Source of the DNA: Bacteroidales bacterium
GTDB lineage: Bacteria; Bacteroidota; Bacteroidia; Bacteroidales; Muribaculaceae
Assembly: GCA_020859755.1 (NCBI GenBank)
Contig: JAJBVP010000122.1
Coordinates: 1 to 45,693 of the forward strand
DNA length: 45,693 nucleotides
Direction of reading: 5' to 3'
Both the position numbers and the translations under genes were made by a program. The notes beneath the pieces were generated by a model. The model made no database searches and was not told where the DNA came from. It was given only the letters and a program-made list of their open reading frames with translations. Of the stretch, positions 1 to 9,300 are shown piece after piece; within the stretch, counting starts at the first letter, position 1, and every line of letters begins with the position of its first letter.

Positions 1-57
1 AAAGGCCTCTCTTGGCCTCGCACCCGTTAGATTATGCCCATGTCGGGCGAACAAGGG

Positions 58-90
58 GGAGGCAAGCTGTCGCTTGGACAGCTTGCCTCC
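58..90 (-). terminator. Hairpin terminator downstream of ppdK
   Basis: A perfect 14-bp inverted repeat (58-71 and 77-90, arm GGAGGCAAGCTGTC) encloses a 5-nt loop. It lies 31 bases beyond the ppdK stop codon. On the minus strand the stem is followed by CCCCTTGTT, a weak T-tract, so it could end ppdK transcription or protect its 3' end. A smaller GCCC/GGGC hairpin sits near 37-49. Nothing else is recognisable in bases 1-57. Confidence 0.7.
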
Positions 91-121
91 TAACTCATTA
101 TTTACGAGCCTCTTCGCCTCA

Positions 122-2833
122 TCACTCAATGGCTGCCTGCGCCGCTGCTACGCGGGCGATGGGCACGCGGAAGGGGGAGCAGCTGACGTAGTTCATGCCG
201 AGCTTGGCGCAGAATTTAACGGAGGAGGGCTCGCCGCCGTGCTCGCCGCAGATGCCTACTTTCAAGTCGGGCTTTGTGGCGCGGCCTTTCTCTACGCCCA
301 TCTTCACGAGCTGGCCTACGCCTTCTTGGTCGAGGACTTCGAAGGGGTCGGTCTTGATGACGCCGTGCTCTTTGTAGAATTTGAGGAATTTGGGGGCGTC
401 GTCGCGGGAGAATCCGAATGTCATCTGGGTGAGGTCGTTGGTGCCGAATGAGAAGAAGTCGGCTACCTCGGCGATCTGGTTGGCGACGAGGGCTGCGCGG
501 GGTACCTCGATCATGGTGCCTACCTTGTAGGGGATGGAACGGCCTTGCTCCTGGAATACCTTGGCGGCGGTGATGTTGATGACGTCGGCCTGGTTCTGGA
601 TCTCCTTGAGGGAGCCAACGAGGGGGATCATGATTTCGGGGTGAACGTCGATGCCTCGTGCCTTGCAGGCGAGGGCGGCCTCGATGATCGCGCGGGTTTG
701 CATCTCGGTGATCTCGGGATAGGTGATGCCGAGACGGCAGCCGCGGTGGCCGAGCATGGGGTTGAATTCCTCGAGGGAGTCGACTTTGGCTTTGACTTCT
801 TCAAGGGTGAGGCCCATTTCGGAGGCGAGTTCTTTCTGGGTGGCTGTCTGGTGGGGTACGAATTCGTGCAATGGGGGGTCGAGCAGACGGATGGTTACGC
901 CGTATCCGTCCATTGCCTCGAAGATGCCTTCGAAGTCGCCGCGCTGCATTGGGAGGAGCTTGGCGAGGGCGTGTTTGCGGCCTTCAACGTCGCTGGCGAG
1001 GATCATCTCGCGGACGGCTTTGATGCGGTCGCCTTCGAAGAACATGTGCTCGGTGCGGCAAAGGCCGATGCCTTGGGCGCCGAAGTGGCGTGCCTGCTTG
1101 GCGTCGCGGGGTGTGTCGGCGTTGGTGCGCACGAGGGTTTTGGTGTATTTGTCGGCGAGGTTCATGATGGCGCCGAAGTCACCGTCGAGCTCGGGCTCGG
1201 TGGTGGGTACTTGGCCGTCGTATACGTCGCCTGTGGAGCCGTTGAGGGAGATCCAGTCGCCTTCTTTGTAGGTTTTGCCGCTCATGGTTACGGTTTTGGC
1301 TTTGTAGTCGACTACAATTTCGCCTGCTCCGGACACGCAGCATTTGCCCATTCCTCGGGCAACCACCGCGGCGTGGGATGTCATTCCGCCACGCATGGTG
1401 AGGATTCCTTGAGCCACGGCCATGCCGCGGAGGTCCTCAGGGGAGGTTTCGATACGCACGAGGACGACTTTCTTTTTCTTCTCGGCCCACGCCTCAGCCT
1501 CGTCGGCCGAGAACACGATCTGGCCGGTAGCGGCTCCTGGGGAGGCGGGGAGGCCTTTGGCAACGATGGTGGCGCGCTTGAGGGCGCTCTTGTCGAATAC
1601 GGGGTGTAGGAGCTCGTCGAGTTTCTGGGGTTCCATGCGCAGCAGGGCTGTCTTCTCGTCGATTTGGTTGGCGCGAAGGAGGTCCATGGCGATCTTTACC
1701 ATAGCTGCGCCTGTGCGTTTGCCGTTACGTGTTTGGAGCATCCATAGCTTGCCGTCCTGGATAGTGAACTCCATATCTTGCATGTCGCGGTAGTAGTCCT
1801 CGAGCTTGTGGCCGATTCCGATGAGCTGGGCGGCGCATTCGGGCATGGATTCTTCGAGGGAGGGGTATTTGGCGGCGCGCTCTTCCTCGGAGATTCCCTG
1901 GAGGGCAGCCCAGCGGCGTGAGCCTTCGATGGTGATCTGCTGTGGTGTGCGGATGCCGGCAACGACGTCCTCGCCTTGGGCGTTGATCAGGTACTCACCG
2001 TTGAAGATGTCCTCGCCGGTGGCGGCGTCGCGGGTGAATGCTACGCCAGTAGCGGAGTTGTTGCCCATGTTGCCGTAGACCATTGCCTGAACGTTGACGG
2101 CGGTGCCCCATTCCTCGGGGATTTGGTTCATGCGGCGGTAGATGATGGCGCGCTCGTTCATCCAGGAGTCGAACACGGCGCAGATGCCACCCCAGAGTTG
2201 CTCCCATGCGGAGTCGGGGAAGTCCTTGCCGGTGTATTCCTTGACGGCAGCCTTGAAGAGGGTGACGAGTTTCTTGAGGTCGTCGACGTCGAGCTCGGTG
2301 TCGAGCTTGACGCCTTTCTCTTCTTTGACCTTGTCCATGATCTCCTCGAAGGGGTCGATGTCGGCTTTGGATTTGGGTTTCATTCCGAGGACGACGTCGC
2401 CGTACATTTGCACGAAGCGGCGGTAGCTGTCCCAAGCGAAGCGGGGGTTGCCGCTCTTCTCGGCGAGGGATTCCACGGTGGCGTCGTTCATACCGAGGTT
2501 GAGGACGGTATCCATCATGCCGGGCATGGAAGCGCGAGCGCCCGAGCGCACGGAAACGAGAAGGGGGTTGGAAGGGTCGTTGAATTTTTTTCCGGTGAGG
2601 CTTTCAACGTGAGCGATAGCGGCCTCCACGTCCTTTTGGATGCGTTTTACAACTTCGTCCTTGCCCCACTGGGTGTACTCGTTGCACACCTCGGTGGTAA
2701 TTGTGAAGCCAGGAGGTACAGGCATTCCAAGGAGATTCATCTCGGCAAGGTTGGCGCCCTTGCCTCCGAGAAGGTTTCTCATCTCGGCATTACCTTCGGC
2801 CTTTCCATCGCCGAATGTATAAACTCTCTTCAT
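122..2833 (-). CDS. ppdK: Pyruvate, phosphate dikinase
   Basis: This 903-aa cytosolic enzyme interconverts pyruvate, ATP and phosphate with phosphoenolpyruvate, AMP and pyrophosphate at the pyruvate/PEP node. The N-terminal nucleotide-binding domain carries GGKGANLAEM near residue 24. The central phosphohistidine domain has GGMTSHAAVVARGMG, with the catalytic histidine at 487. The C-terminal PEP/pyruvate barrel ends with GICGEHGGEPSS (catalytic Cys about 862) and a conserved SCSPFRVPIARVAAAQA segment. Length is close to the usual 870-910 aa and all motifs are intact. The start opens directly on the conserved N-terminus. It is monocistronic, with a -7 box about 80 bases upstream and a hairpin terminator behind. 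Identification is very secure. Confidence 0.97.
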   Translation of the reverse strand: MKRVYTFGDGKAEGNAEMRNLLGGKGANLAEMNLLGMPVPPGFTITTEVCNEYTQWGKDEVVKRIQKDVEAAIAHVESLTGKKFNDPSNPLLVSVRSGARASMPGMMDTVLNLGMNDATVESLAEKSGNPRFAWDSYRRFVQMYGDVVLGMKPKSKADIDPFEEIMDKVKEEKGVKLDTELDVDDLKKLVTLFKAAVKEYTGKDFPDSAWEQLWGGICAVFDSWMNERAIIYRRMNQIPEEWGTAVNVQAMVYGNMGNNSATGVAFTRDAATGEDIFNGEYLINAQGEDVVAGIRTPQQITIEGSRRWAALQGISEEERAAKYPSLEESMPECAAQLIGIGHKLEDYYRDMQDMEFTIQDGKLWMLQTRNGKRTGAAMVKIAMDLLRANQIDEKTALLRMEPQKLDELLHPVFDKSALKRATIVAKGLPASPGAATGQIVFSADEAEAWAEKKKKVVLVRIETSPEDLRGMAVAQGILTMRGGMTSHAAVVARGMGKCCVSGAGEIVVDYKAKTVTMSGKTYKEGDWISLNGSTGDVYDGQVPTTEPELDGDFGAIMNLADKYTKTLVRTNADTPRDAKQARHFGAQGIGLCRTEHMFFEGDRIKAVREMILASDVEGRKHALAKLLPMQRGDFEGIFEAMDGYGVTIRLLDPPLHEFVPHQTATQKELASEMGLTLEEVKAKVDSLEEFNPMLGHRGCRLGITYPEITEMQTRAIIEAALACKARGIDVHPEIMIPLVGSLKEIQNQADVINITAAKVFQEQGRSIPYKVGTMIEVPRAALVANQIAEVADFFSFGTNDLTQMTFGFSRDDAPKFLKFYKEHGVIKTDPFEVLDQEGVGQLVKMGVEKGRATKPDLKVGICGEHGGEPSSVKFCAKLGMNYVSCSPFRVPIARVAAAQAAIE

Positions 2834-2910
2834 TGGTGATTTGGTTATTTAATGAGTTATATAAGGATATGTAAATATTCGTTAACGGGCGTTTTCCACT
2901 AACGCAACTG

Positions 2911-2918
2911 CAAATTTA
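2911..2918 (-). promoter_or_regulatory. ppdK promoter -7 box
   Basis: On the minus strand this reads TAAATTTG followed by C, matching the Bacteroidota housekeeping -7 element TAnnTTTG. It would give a leader of about 70 nt before the ppdK ATG. The -33 element is not clear. Confidence 0.6.
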
Positions 2919-3034
2919 CTCATTTCACTTGAAACTCCACATAAACGAAGTATATTTTTTGTTGTTTTTCGCAAAAAAATGTTGAAAATTGTAAAAACAC
3001 CTGCTATTTTCTGCTCCTGATGGCTATATTTTTC

Positions 3035-3065
3035 TTGAGGTTTACATTGGAAAAGCGTATCTTTG
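3035..3065 (+). promoter_or_regulatory. Promoter of the AlbA_2/helicase operon
   Basis: TATCTTTG (3058-3065) is a perfect TAnnTTTG -7 box. A TTG at 3035-3037 sits 20 bases upstream, the usual -33 spacing. Transcription would start about 30 nt before the ATG at 3103. It is divergent from the ppdK promoter in the same 269-base gap. Confidence 0.65.
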
Positions 3066-3102
3066 CTATCTCATTATTATAATCACAATTTTTGTTTCGG
3101 CT

Positions 3103-6100
3103 ATGGAAAAGGTAATTGTAAAATGTCACGGGACGCAAGCCCTGAAAAACAAGTTTTATTACACAGTAAAGTACAACGGCGAGGAGGAGCTTGTGGAGCT
3201 TCTGCCCACGCAATCGAAAACGAAGCATCCTAAGGAGCTTACTTGCCTGGTTGACACCGAGGGAGGTCGAGTGAAGCTGGTGCAGGACCGTGAGTGGATT
3301 ATGGCCAATCATTACGAGCCTGGCCGGGAATATGATTTTAATGTGAGGGGCGAGGTGCAGCAGGGGCATAAGGTGATCGACCAGTTCGGTTACGCTCATG
3401 TGTGGAATCATCCTCAGTCGTTGCACGTGAAATCGGGCGATGTGATAAAGTTGAAGATAAAGGCCGTAAATGGGATTAATCTGGAATTTGAGGAGTATTT
3501 GACACCTGAAAGGCCCTCGGGCGTGGATTTCGTGGAATTGTCGCAGTTGATATCCAACACTTTTCCCGAGGAGAGGCAACAAGAGTACACTGAGCTGTGC
3601 GGGCAACTGCTTGACAACCCTGTGTTTGAGCCTGCTCGAACGGCCTATGACCATCAGGAGAAGCATTGGCCTCTGGAATTTCTGGTGCGTCTGAATATAT
3701 ATCTTGGGAGCTCGGAGGCTGAGGACGACAGCCGTTACGCCACGTTGTTCCGCTCGCTGTCGTTCCATCTGCTGGAGCAATCGGTAATCCTGAAGCGTTT
3801 GCCGTCCGACGAGCGTCGCCAATGGATCGACACTCTTACGCCGATCGCACAGAACGCCGAGGATTATTGGCAAGCGTCGGAGATTAACGCCAAGGGCGAG
3901 GGGGAGGATTATATGAATAATGTGTTGAACAATCTGCGCACATCGGAGTACCTCTACCAGCCGGAGCGCAAGTTCCGAGTGATGCTTTACCTGTTCCGCA
4001 TGCGTTTCGATCTTATGGCCAAGATGCTGGATAGCGTGTGTGACATTCTGGTTGCCGGCAACAAGAACAATTGGAAGAATGAGCCGTTCCGTGGCGGTTT
4101 TGTCAAGATGCTCGAGATATTCATCTCCACTTATCGCGTCACGGCGATACGCAACCGGGGAGTGAAGCTTATCCACCAGTTGATCAAGGCCATAGCCATC
4201 CAGCTGTTGCTATCCAACGATACCGACGCCATCGACCGACGCCTCAACCGGGCCACTTATTATCGGCTGCTGGCCTATATCGACCGTTACGCGTCAGGCA
4301 AGCTTCTCCACGATGCGTTGATGTGCCTTTTGACCCCGTACAACGAGACGCTGGAATACGGGTGGGCTGATGTGCAAAATCTTAATTCGCTTTATCTGCA
4401 GGCGGCCTATCGTCGTCGCCCAGCTACCCCCGAGGAGTTCAAGCCTTGGGAATATCGGAGCGAGAGTGGGGTGTTACAGATAGATAAAGGTGGAGTGACT
4501 ATCGCCTCGGAAAATGCCTCTAACGAGGTGAAAGTGAGCGATATTTGCGATTGGGAGAACCTCTCGGTGCGTCTTGGGTCGGCCAAGCCCAAGAAGGGCA
4601 AAGGCACCACTCTTGAAAGTCTCTCCACCTTCTGGGATGCTATCGTGGAAGGTCTTGCCGAGAAGCCACGCTTAGTCGCAGCGCCTGTTGAAAAGGAGCC
4701 CACGATTCCCGAAGATGGCGAGTACACTTTTGTGGAGGTTATCTCGGAGGATGCCGAGAACACCTGCTTCATGTGCAGAATCAGCGACACAAAATTCAAG
4801 GGTGAGGGTATACTTGAGAAAAAGGATATCGTAAGCTACCTAAAGGGAGGCAGGGAAAACATTCTCCAAACCAAGGACCAATTCGGCCGTCCGCTCAAGC
4901 TACCGGTCAAGGTAAAGGGGGAGCCAGACGCCGAAGGGCTGCTACATTTCTCTATGGAGGAGGACGTTGTCACTTGGGAGGAGGCCACCCAGAAGTCGGG
5001 CACAACCGTAGATGTGCGCGTCAACGACCCCAATGGTTTTACATTCGGCCAAAAGGGGTACCAACGTGGATACGTGGGTATTACGCAACAAGGGGTTCCG
5101 GCGTTCGTGCGTGAGGAAGACGGTCAATATCCCCAAAAGGGCGACGTGATCACGGCTTGTATTGAGGAGCTGAGGAGAGAAACGGGGCAGATCACCTGTG
5201 AATACATCGGTAAATCCAACGCTTGGTTCACTGCCCATGACGCTCTGGGCAATCTCTTGCGAGCCGTGAGCCGCTATCACGCTGAGGATGACATGGAATG
5301 TGAAGGGCTTAATGCCCAAGCCCCGGTAGAACGCCGACCCGTCACCGAGGAGATGATGCTCGAGATGGTGGGCATCCTTGATCGCTACGCCGTGATTCAT
5401 CCCGATAAACGTATGGCGTTGAGTGCCTTGGCTCTCGCCCGCATAATCAGTCGATTGGTTGGTTCGAAGGATGGTGAGGAATATTACTCGCGCCGTTGCC
5501 AGTTGCTGATAGATTTCGAGAAATATGAGCAAAGTGGAATCATTGACGAGCACACTCTCCAAGCTCTTTCACAGGACATGACCTCGGAGGCGTTCAAGAA
5601 CGATTATCTTGTCAACGAGGCGTTCACCAAGTTCCAGATCCTCGAGGCTGTGGGCAAGCGCCACAATGTGGAGAAGTTGCAAGAGATAAGTGACTCCGAC
5701 CATCGTCCCAACATCCGTAACGCAGCCAATCTTGCCATAGCCTATATTCTTTCCTGGGGGCAAAATATCCCGGAAATCGACACGCGCCTGCGCGAACGCA
5801 TCTACAAGTTGCTCGACTTGAACATCACAATCTCCGACGACAGTGATTACGGTGCCCTTGAAACCCAAACGAAGGAGTACAAGACCTCGATGGTTTACCC
5901 CGGCAACTCAATGCTGCCGGCCAAGGACGTGCAGGGAGCGGTGATAATGCAGGTGGTCGACTCTATGCTCAACTCCGACGAGGGAGGCACCATCTACTTC
6001 GGCGTCGACGACCATGGCATGGCTGTAGGGTTGGACAACGACCTGAAGTATCTGGAATTGACCCGCGACGGTTACGACCGTTACATCCGGGGCTGGATTT

Positions 6101-6324
6101 ATCGAGAGCTTGGGCAGGTGGCCAATTCGCTATGCAACGGAGTGTGGGAGTCGAAGCGAGGCTACGACATCTATCGTCTCGACATCAAGCCAGCTCCCGA
6201 ATTGATCCCCTTCCGCGGCGACTTCTGGCAGCGACAAGGCTCGGAAAAGCATGTGCTAAACAAGGGAGAGCTACCCACTATACGCCAACTACACGCCCAA
6301 GCTTTGGCTAAAAAAATTATCTGA
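3103..6324 (+). CDS. Large protein with OB-like regions and C-terminal AlbA_2 (Schlafen-type) domain
   Basis: This 1073-aa protein has no signal peptide or membrane segment, so it is probably cytosolic. Residues 1-140 are beta-rich and look OB/cold-shock-like. Residues about 150-450 are mostly helical. A second beta-rich, OB-like stretch spans about 545-710, followed by another helical region. The C-terminus from about 920 resembles AlbA_2, the nucleic-acid-binding domain shared with Schlafen proteins. It has KEYKTS near 924, GGTIYFGVDDHGMAVGL near 960, and a late FRGDFWQRQGS segment like the AlbA_2 substrate-loop region. The next gene, a helicase-nuclease, starts 22 bases after the stop, so the two probably form one operon and act together. 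The AlbA_2 call is good; the OB calls are tentative. I recognise no named family for the whole protein. A role as sensor or effector in nucleic-acid defence is inference. Confidence 0.85.
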   Translation: MEKVIVKCHGTQALKNKFYYTVKYNGEEELVELLPTQSKTKHPKELTCLVDTEGGRVKLVQDREWIMANHYEPGREYDFNVRGEVQQGHKVIDQFGYAHVWNHPQSLHVKSGDVIKLKIKAVNGINLEFEEYLTPERPSGVDFVELSQLISNTFPEERQQEYTELCGQLLDNPVFEPARTAYDHQEKHWPLEFLVRLNIYLGSSEAEDDSRYATLFRSLSFHLLEQSVILKRLPSDERRQWIDTLTPIAQNAEDYWQASEINAKGEGEDYMNNVLNNLRTSEYLYQPERKFRVMLYLFRMRFDLMAKMLDSVCDILVAGNKNNWKNEPFRGGFVKMLEIFISTYRVTAIRNRGVKLIHQLIKAIAIQLLLSNDTDAIDRRLNRATYYRLLAYIDRYASGKLLHDALMCLLTPYNETLEYGWADVQNLNSLYLQAAYRRRPATPEEFKPWEYRSESGVLQIDKGGVTIASENASNEVKVSDICDWENLSVRLGSAKPKKGKGTTLESLSTFWDAIVEGLAEKPRLVAAPVEKEPTIPEDGEYTFVEVISEDAENTCFMCRISDTKFKGEGILEKKDIVSYLKGGRENILQTKDQFGRPLKLPVKVKGEPDAEGLLHFSMEEDVVTWEEATQKSGTTVDVRVNDPNGFTFGQKGYQRGYVGITQQGVPAFVREEDGQYPQKGDVITACIEELRRETGQITCEYIGKSNAWFTAHDALGNLLRAVSRYHAEDDMECEGLNAQAPVERRPVTEEMMLEMVGILDRYAVIHPDKRMALSALALARIISRLVGSKDGEEYYSRRCQLLIDFEKYEQSGIIDEHTLQALSQDMTSEAFKNDYLVNEAFTKFQILEAVGKRHNVEKLQEISDSDHRPNIRNAANLAIAYILSWGQNIPEIDTRLRERIYKLLDLNITISDDSDYGALETQTKEYKTSMVYPGNSMLPAKDVQGAVIMQVVDSMLNSDEGGTIYFGVDDHGMAVGLDNDLKYLELTRDGYDRYIRGWIYRELGQVANSLCNGVWESKRGYDIYRLDIKPAPELIPFRGDFWQRQGSEKHVLNKGELPTIRQLHAQALAKKII

Positions 6325-6346
6325 TACTTCATCACGCGCTTACAAC

Positions 6347-9300
6347 ATGACTACCTCGAACGTCACCAACGACACCCGTTACAACTTCTTGCCACCTTGG
6401 GCAGGAGCGATCACGCTGGAATACAACGCCGAAATCAATTTCGCAATGGTTCACAACTGCCAGTCGCCCATGGCCCGCTGTATTCTCCATAACAACAGCG
6501 ACACGCCATGGAACGACGTGACCGTGGAGATCCAGAGCTGCTCGCTAAAACCTATCATCCACCGTATTGAATCGGTTTCGCCCCATACCAGCTTGGACAT
6601 CACCAAGGACCTACTGCTCATTCCCGACGCCGACGAAATGATGGGGTTGACCGAGACAAAATTGGCTTCGTTCACCATAATCGTCTCTATAGCTGGGGAG
6701 GAGGCGTTCAAGATGGAGAATCCATTGAGGCTAATGGCTTACGACCAGTGGCTCGGTTCGGCGAAACATCCCGAGATGCTGGCGGCGTTTGTGATGCCCA
6801 ACCATCCGCTGATTTCACGAGTGCTGGCCGCGGCGTCAGGGTTTATGGAACAGTGGACTGGAAGTAGCGCCCTGGATGAGTACCAGAGCGGCGACCCCAA
6901 CCGAGCGCGGCTGCAAGTGGCGGCGGTGTATGAGGCGCTGCGTTCCGAGGGATTGATTTACGTTTCGGCCAAGGCAAGCTTTGAGGAAACGGGGCAGTGT
7001 ATACGCACCGTCGACCGTGTGCTCACCGACAAACTCGGGACGTGCATCGATCTAACTGTTCTCTACGCCTCTTGCTTGGAGGCGATAGGCATTCAGCCCA
7101 TTTTGGTACTATTGAGGGGACATGCGCTGGTGGGCGCTTGGCTCGCTCCCCACATTGGCGAGATGATTGGCGACGACGCCGATTACTTGTTGAAAAATCT
7201 GGCCGACGGTATTAGTGAGCTGGTGGTTGTGGAAACCACTTTGCTTACATCCTCTGGCGCTCCCGACTTTGAGCAGGCTGTGGAGCAAGCTGCAACCAAG
7301 CTGAAGCAACCCTATAACCTCACCTGCTATATAAATGTGGCCGAATGCCGCTTCAAGGGGATACGTCCCTTGCCGATGCGGGTGCGTAAGGATGACCAAT
7401 GGGTGGTTGTAAACGACACCGCCGCACGCGACAACGGCACCACCAAGATGCGACGTGTCGACCGTTACGACCTGTCGGCCTACGACACCGAAGGCGCTTC
7501 AATCAGCAAATTCACCCTGTGGGAACGCAAGTTGCTCGACTTCTCCCTTCACAACAACCTGCTGAACATGAAGCTGGGCAAGCGCATAATCCCCATCGTG
7601 TCGTTCAACATCGACTCCTTGGAGGACGAGTTGCAAGCCGGAAAGCGATTCCGCGTGTTGCCATTTCCGTTATCCCAAGTCACTGAGGCACCGGGTAAGA
7701 TTTACGACTCATCGCTTTACCCGGCATTGGAGGCACCAGTCACTCAGCAATTGGCCAATGGAGTGATCTATTCTTTCCACACCGAGGACGCGCTGAAGGA
7801 CGCGCTAAAATACGTCTACCGCAAGTCGCGCACATCGCTCGAGGAGAACGGCGCCAACTGCTTGTATCTTGCTCTAGGCGCGTTGAAATGGTTTGAAACC
7901 GAGCATAGCTCCAATCCTCGCTATGCGCCCATCCTTCTGTTGCCGATTGAGATAATACGTGGCACGCGAGGCTCGGGTTACACGATAAGGATGCGCGACG
8001 AGGAGATTTCTCTCAACATTACCCTTACCGAGATGCTCAAGCAGCAACACGACATCGACCTGTCGTGCTTGAACACTCTGCCCACCGACCATTCGGGAGT
8101 GGATGTAATGAAGATTTTCGCCATAATCCGTGACAAGATCCTTAACAAACGCGGTTGGAACGTGATCGACGAGGCGATGATCGGATTGTTCTCCTTCTCG
8201 AAATTCGTAATGTGGTATGACATCCACACCAACGCCAACCGGCTGATGGAGAATCCCATCATCTCAAGCCTGGTGGAAGGAAAGTTGAAAATGGACTTGG
8301 TTAACTGCACCACCGACGCTCGCGAAGCCGACAAAACCACTCGCCCCGAGGATTTTACCCTCCCTATTGACGTTGATTCCTCGCAGCTTGAGGCAATTAT
8401 CGACTCAGGCAAGGGCCATAGCTTTATCCTCCACGGTCCTCCCGGAACGGGTAAGTCGCAGACCATCACCAACATGATCGCAAACGCTTTGTATCAGGGC
8501 AAGCGTGTGTTGTTTGTCGCCGAAAAGATGGCCGCATTGTCGGTTGTGCAAGCCCGCTTGGAGAAGATAGGGTTGGCTCCATTCTGCCTTGAGTTGCATT
8601 CCAACAAGGTGACTAAGCAACACTTCCTTGAGCAGATGGATATGGCCCTAAACGTCGCGCACGGCACCCCCTCGGCTATATATAAGGAAGAGGCGGAAGC
8701 CTTGTATCAAAAACGGTGCCAGCTGATGACCTACGTCGAGGGGATGCACCGTCGTCTTCCCGAAGTGGGATACTCTCTCCACGACTGCATAGCGGGGTAC
8801 AACGACATTGACGGGGACGAAATCCAAGTGGAGGTGGATCATTTCAAAGGGATGACGTTGCGCCAAATCGAGCAACTAAGCGACCGTATCCAGCGCCTTG
8901 ACACGATATTCCAAATCACCGGAAATCCAGCTGAAGGGGGGTACCGTGGGCTACATATGCGCGACGGATCGGTGGACGCTGAGCGAGCCATAAAAAGGCA
9001 TATCGCGGCCGGTAAACAAAAGCTTGACAAGATCGACAATCACCAGCTCTTGAGGTTGCTCGAGGATATCCCGGCATTGCTCGAATTGGAAACAGCCAAC
9101 AACTCGGCATTGGCCCTGGATGAGATCCATCGCGACTTGCTGGGTCGTTACGGCCAGGGCATTTTCGCCACTGATCTTGGCGCTATGAGTCGCGAGTGGC
9201 GCATGCATGGACAGAAATGGTTCCTACCGCGTTATTTCGGGCGCAGGTCGATGCTCAAGCGCTACGCCATGACTGCTCCCGATGTTGAATACCTGATCGC

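Noticed and set aside
545-1609. 354-aa plus-strand ORF opposite ppdK, with others at 1976-2839 and 74-451
   Set aside because: They are antisense to an intact, fully conserved ppdK. Their composition (Gly/Val/Asp/Glu-rich) is what GC-biased codons give on the opposite strand, and no promoter or domain is visible.
3004-4176. 390-aa minus-strand ORF opposite the AlbA_2-protein gene
   Set aside because: The plus-strand gene has a promoter, an intact domain and a long frame through the region. The antisense frame has no recognisable domain and its end runs into the promoter.
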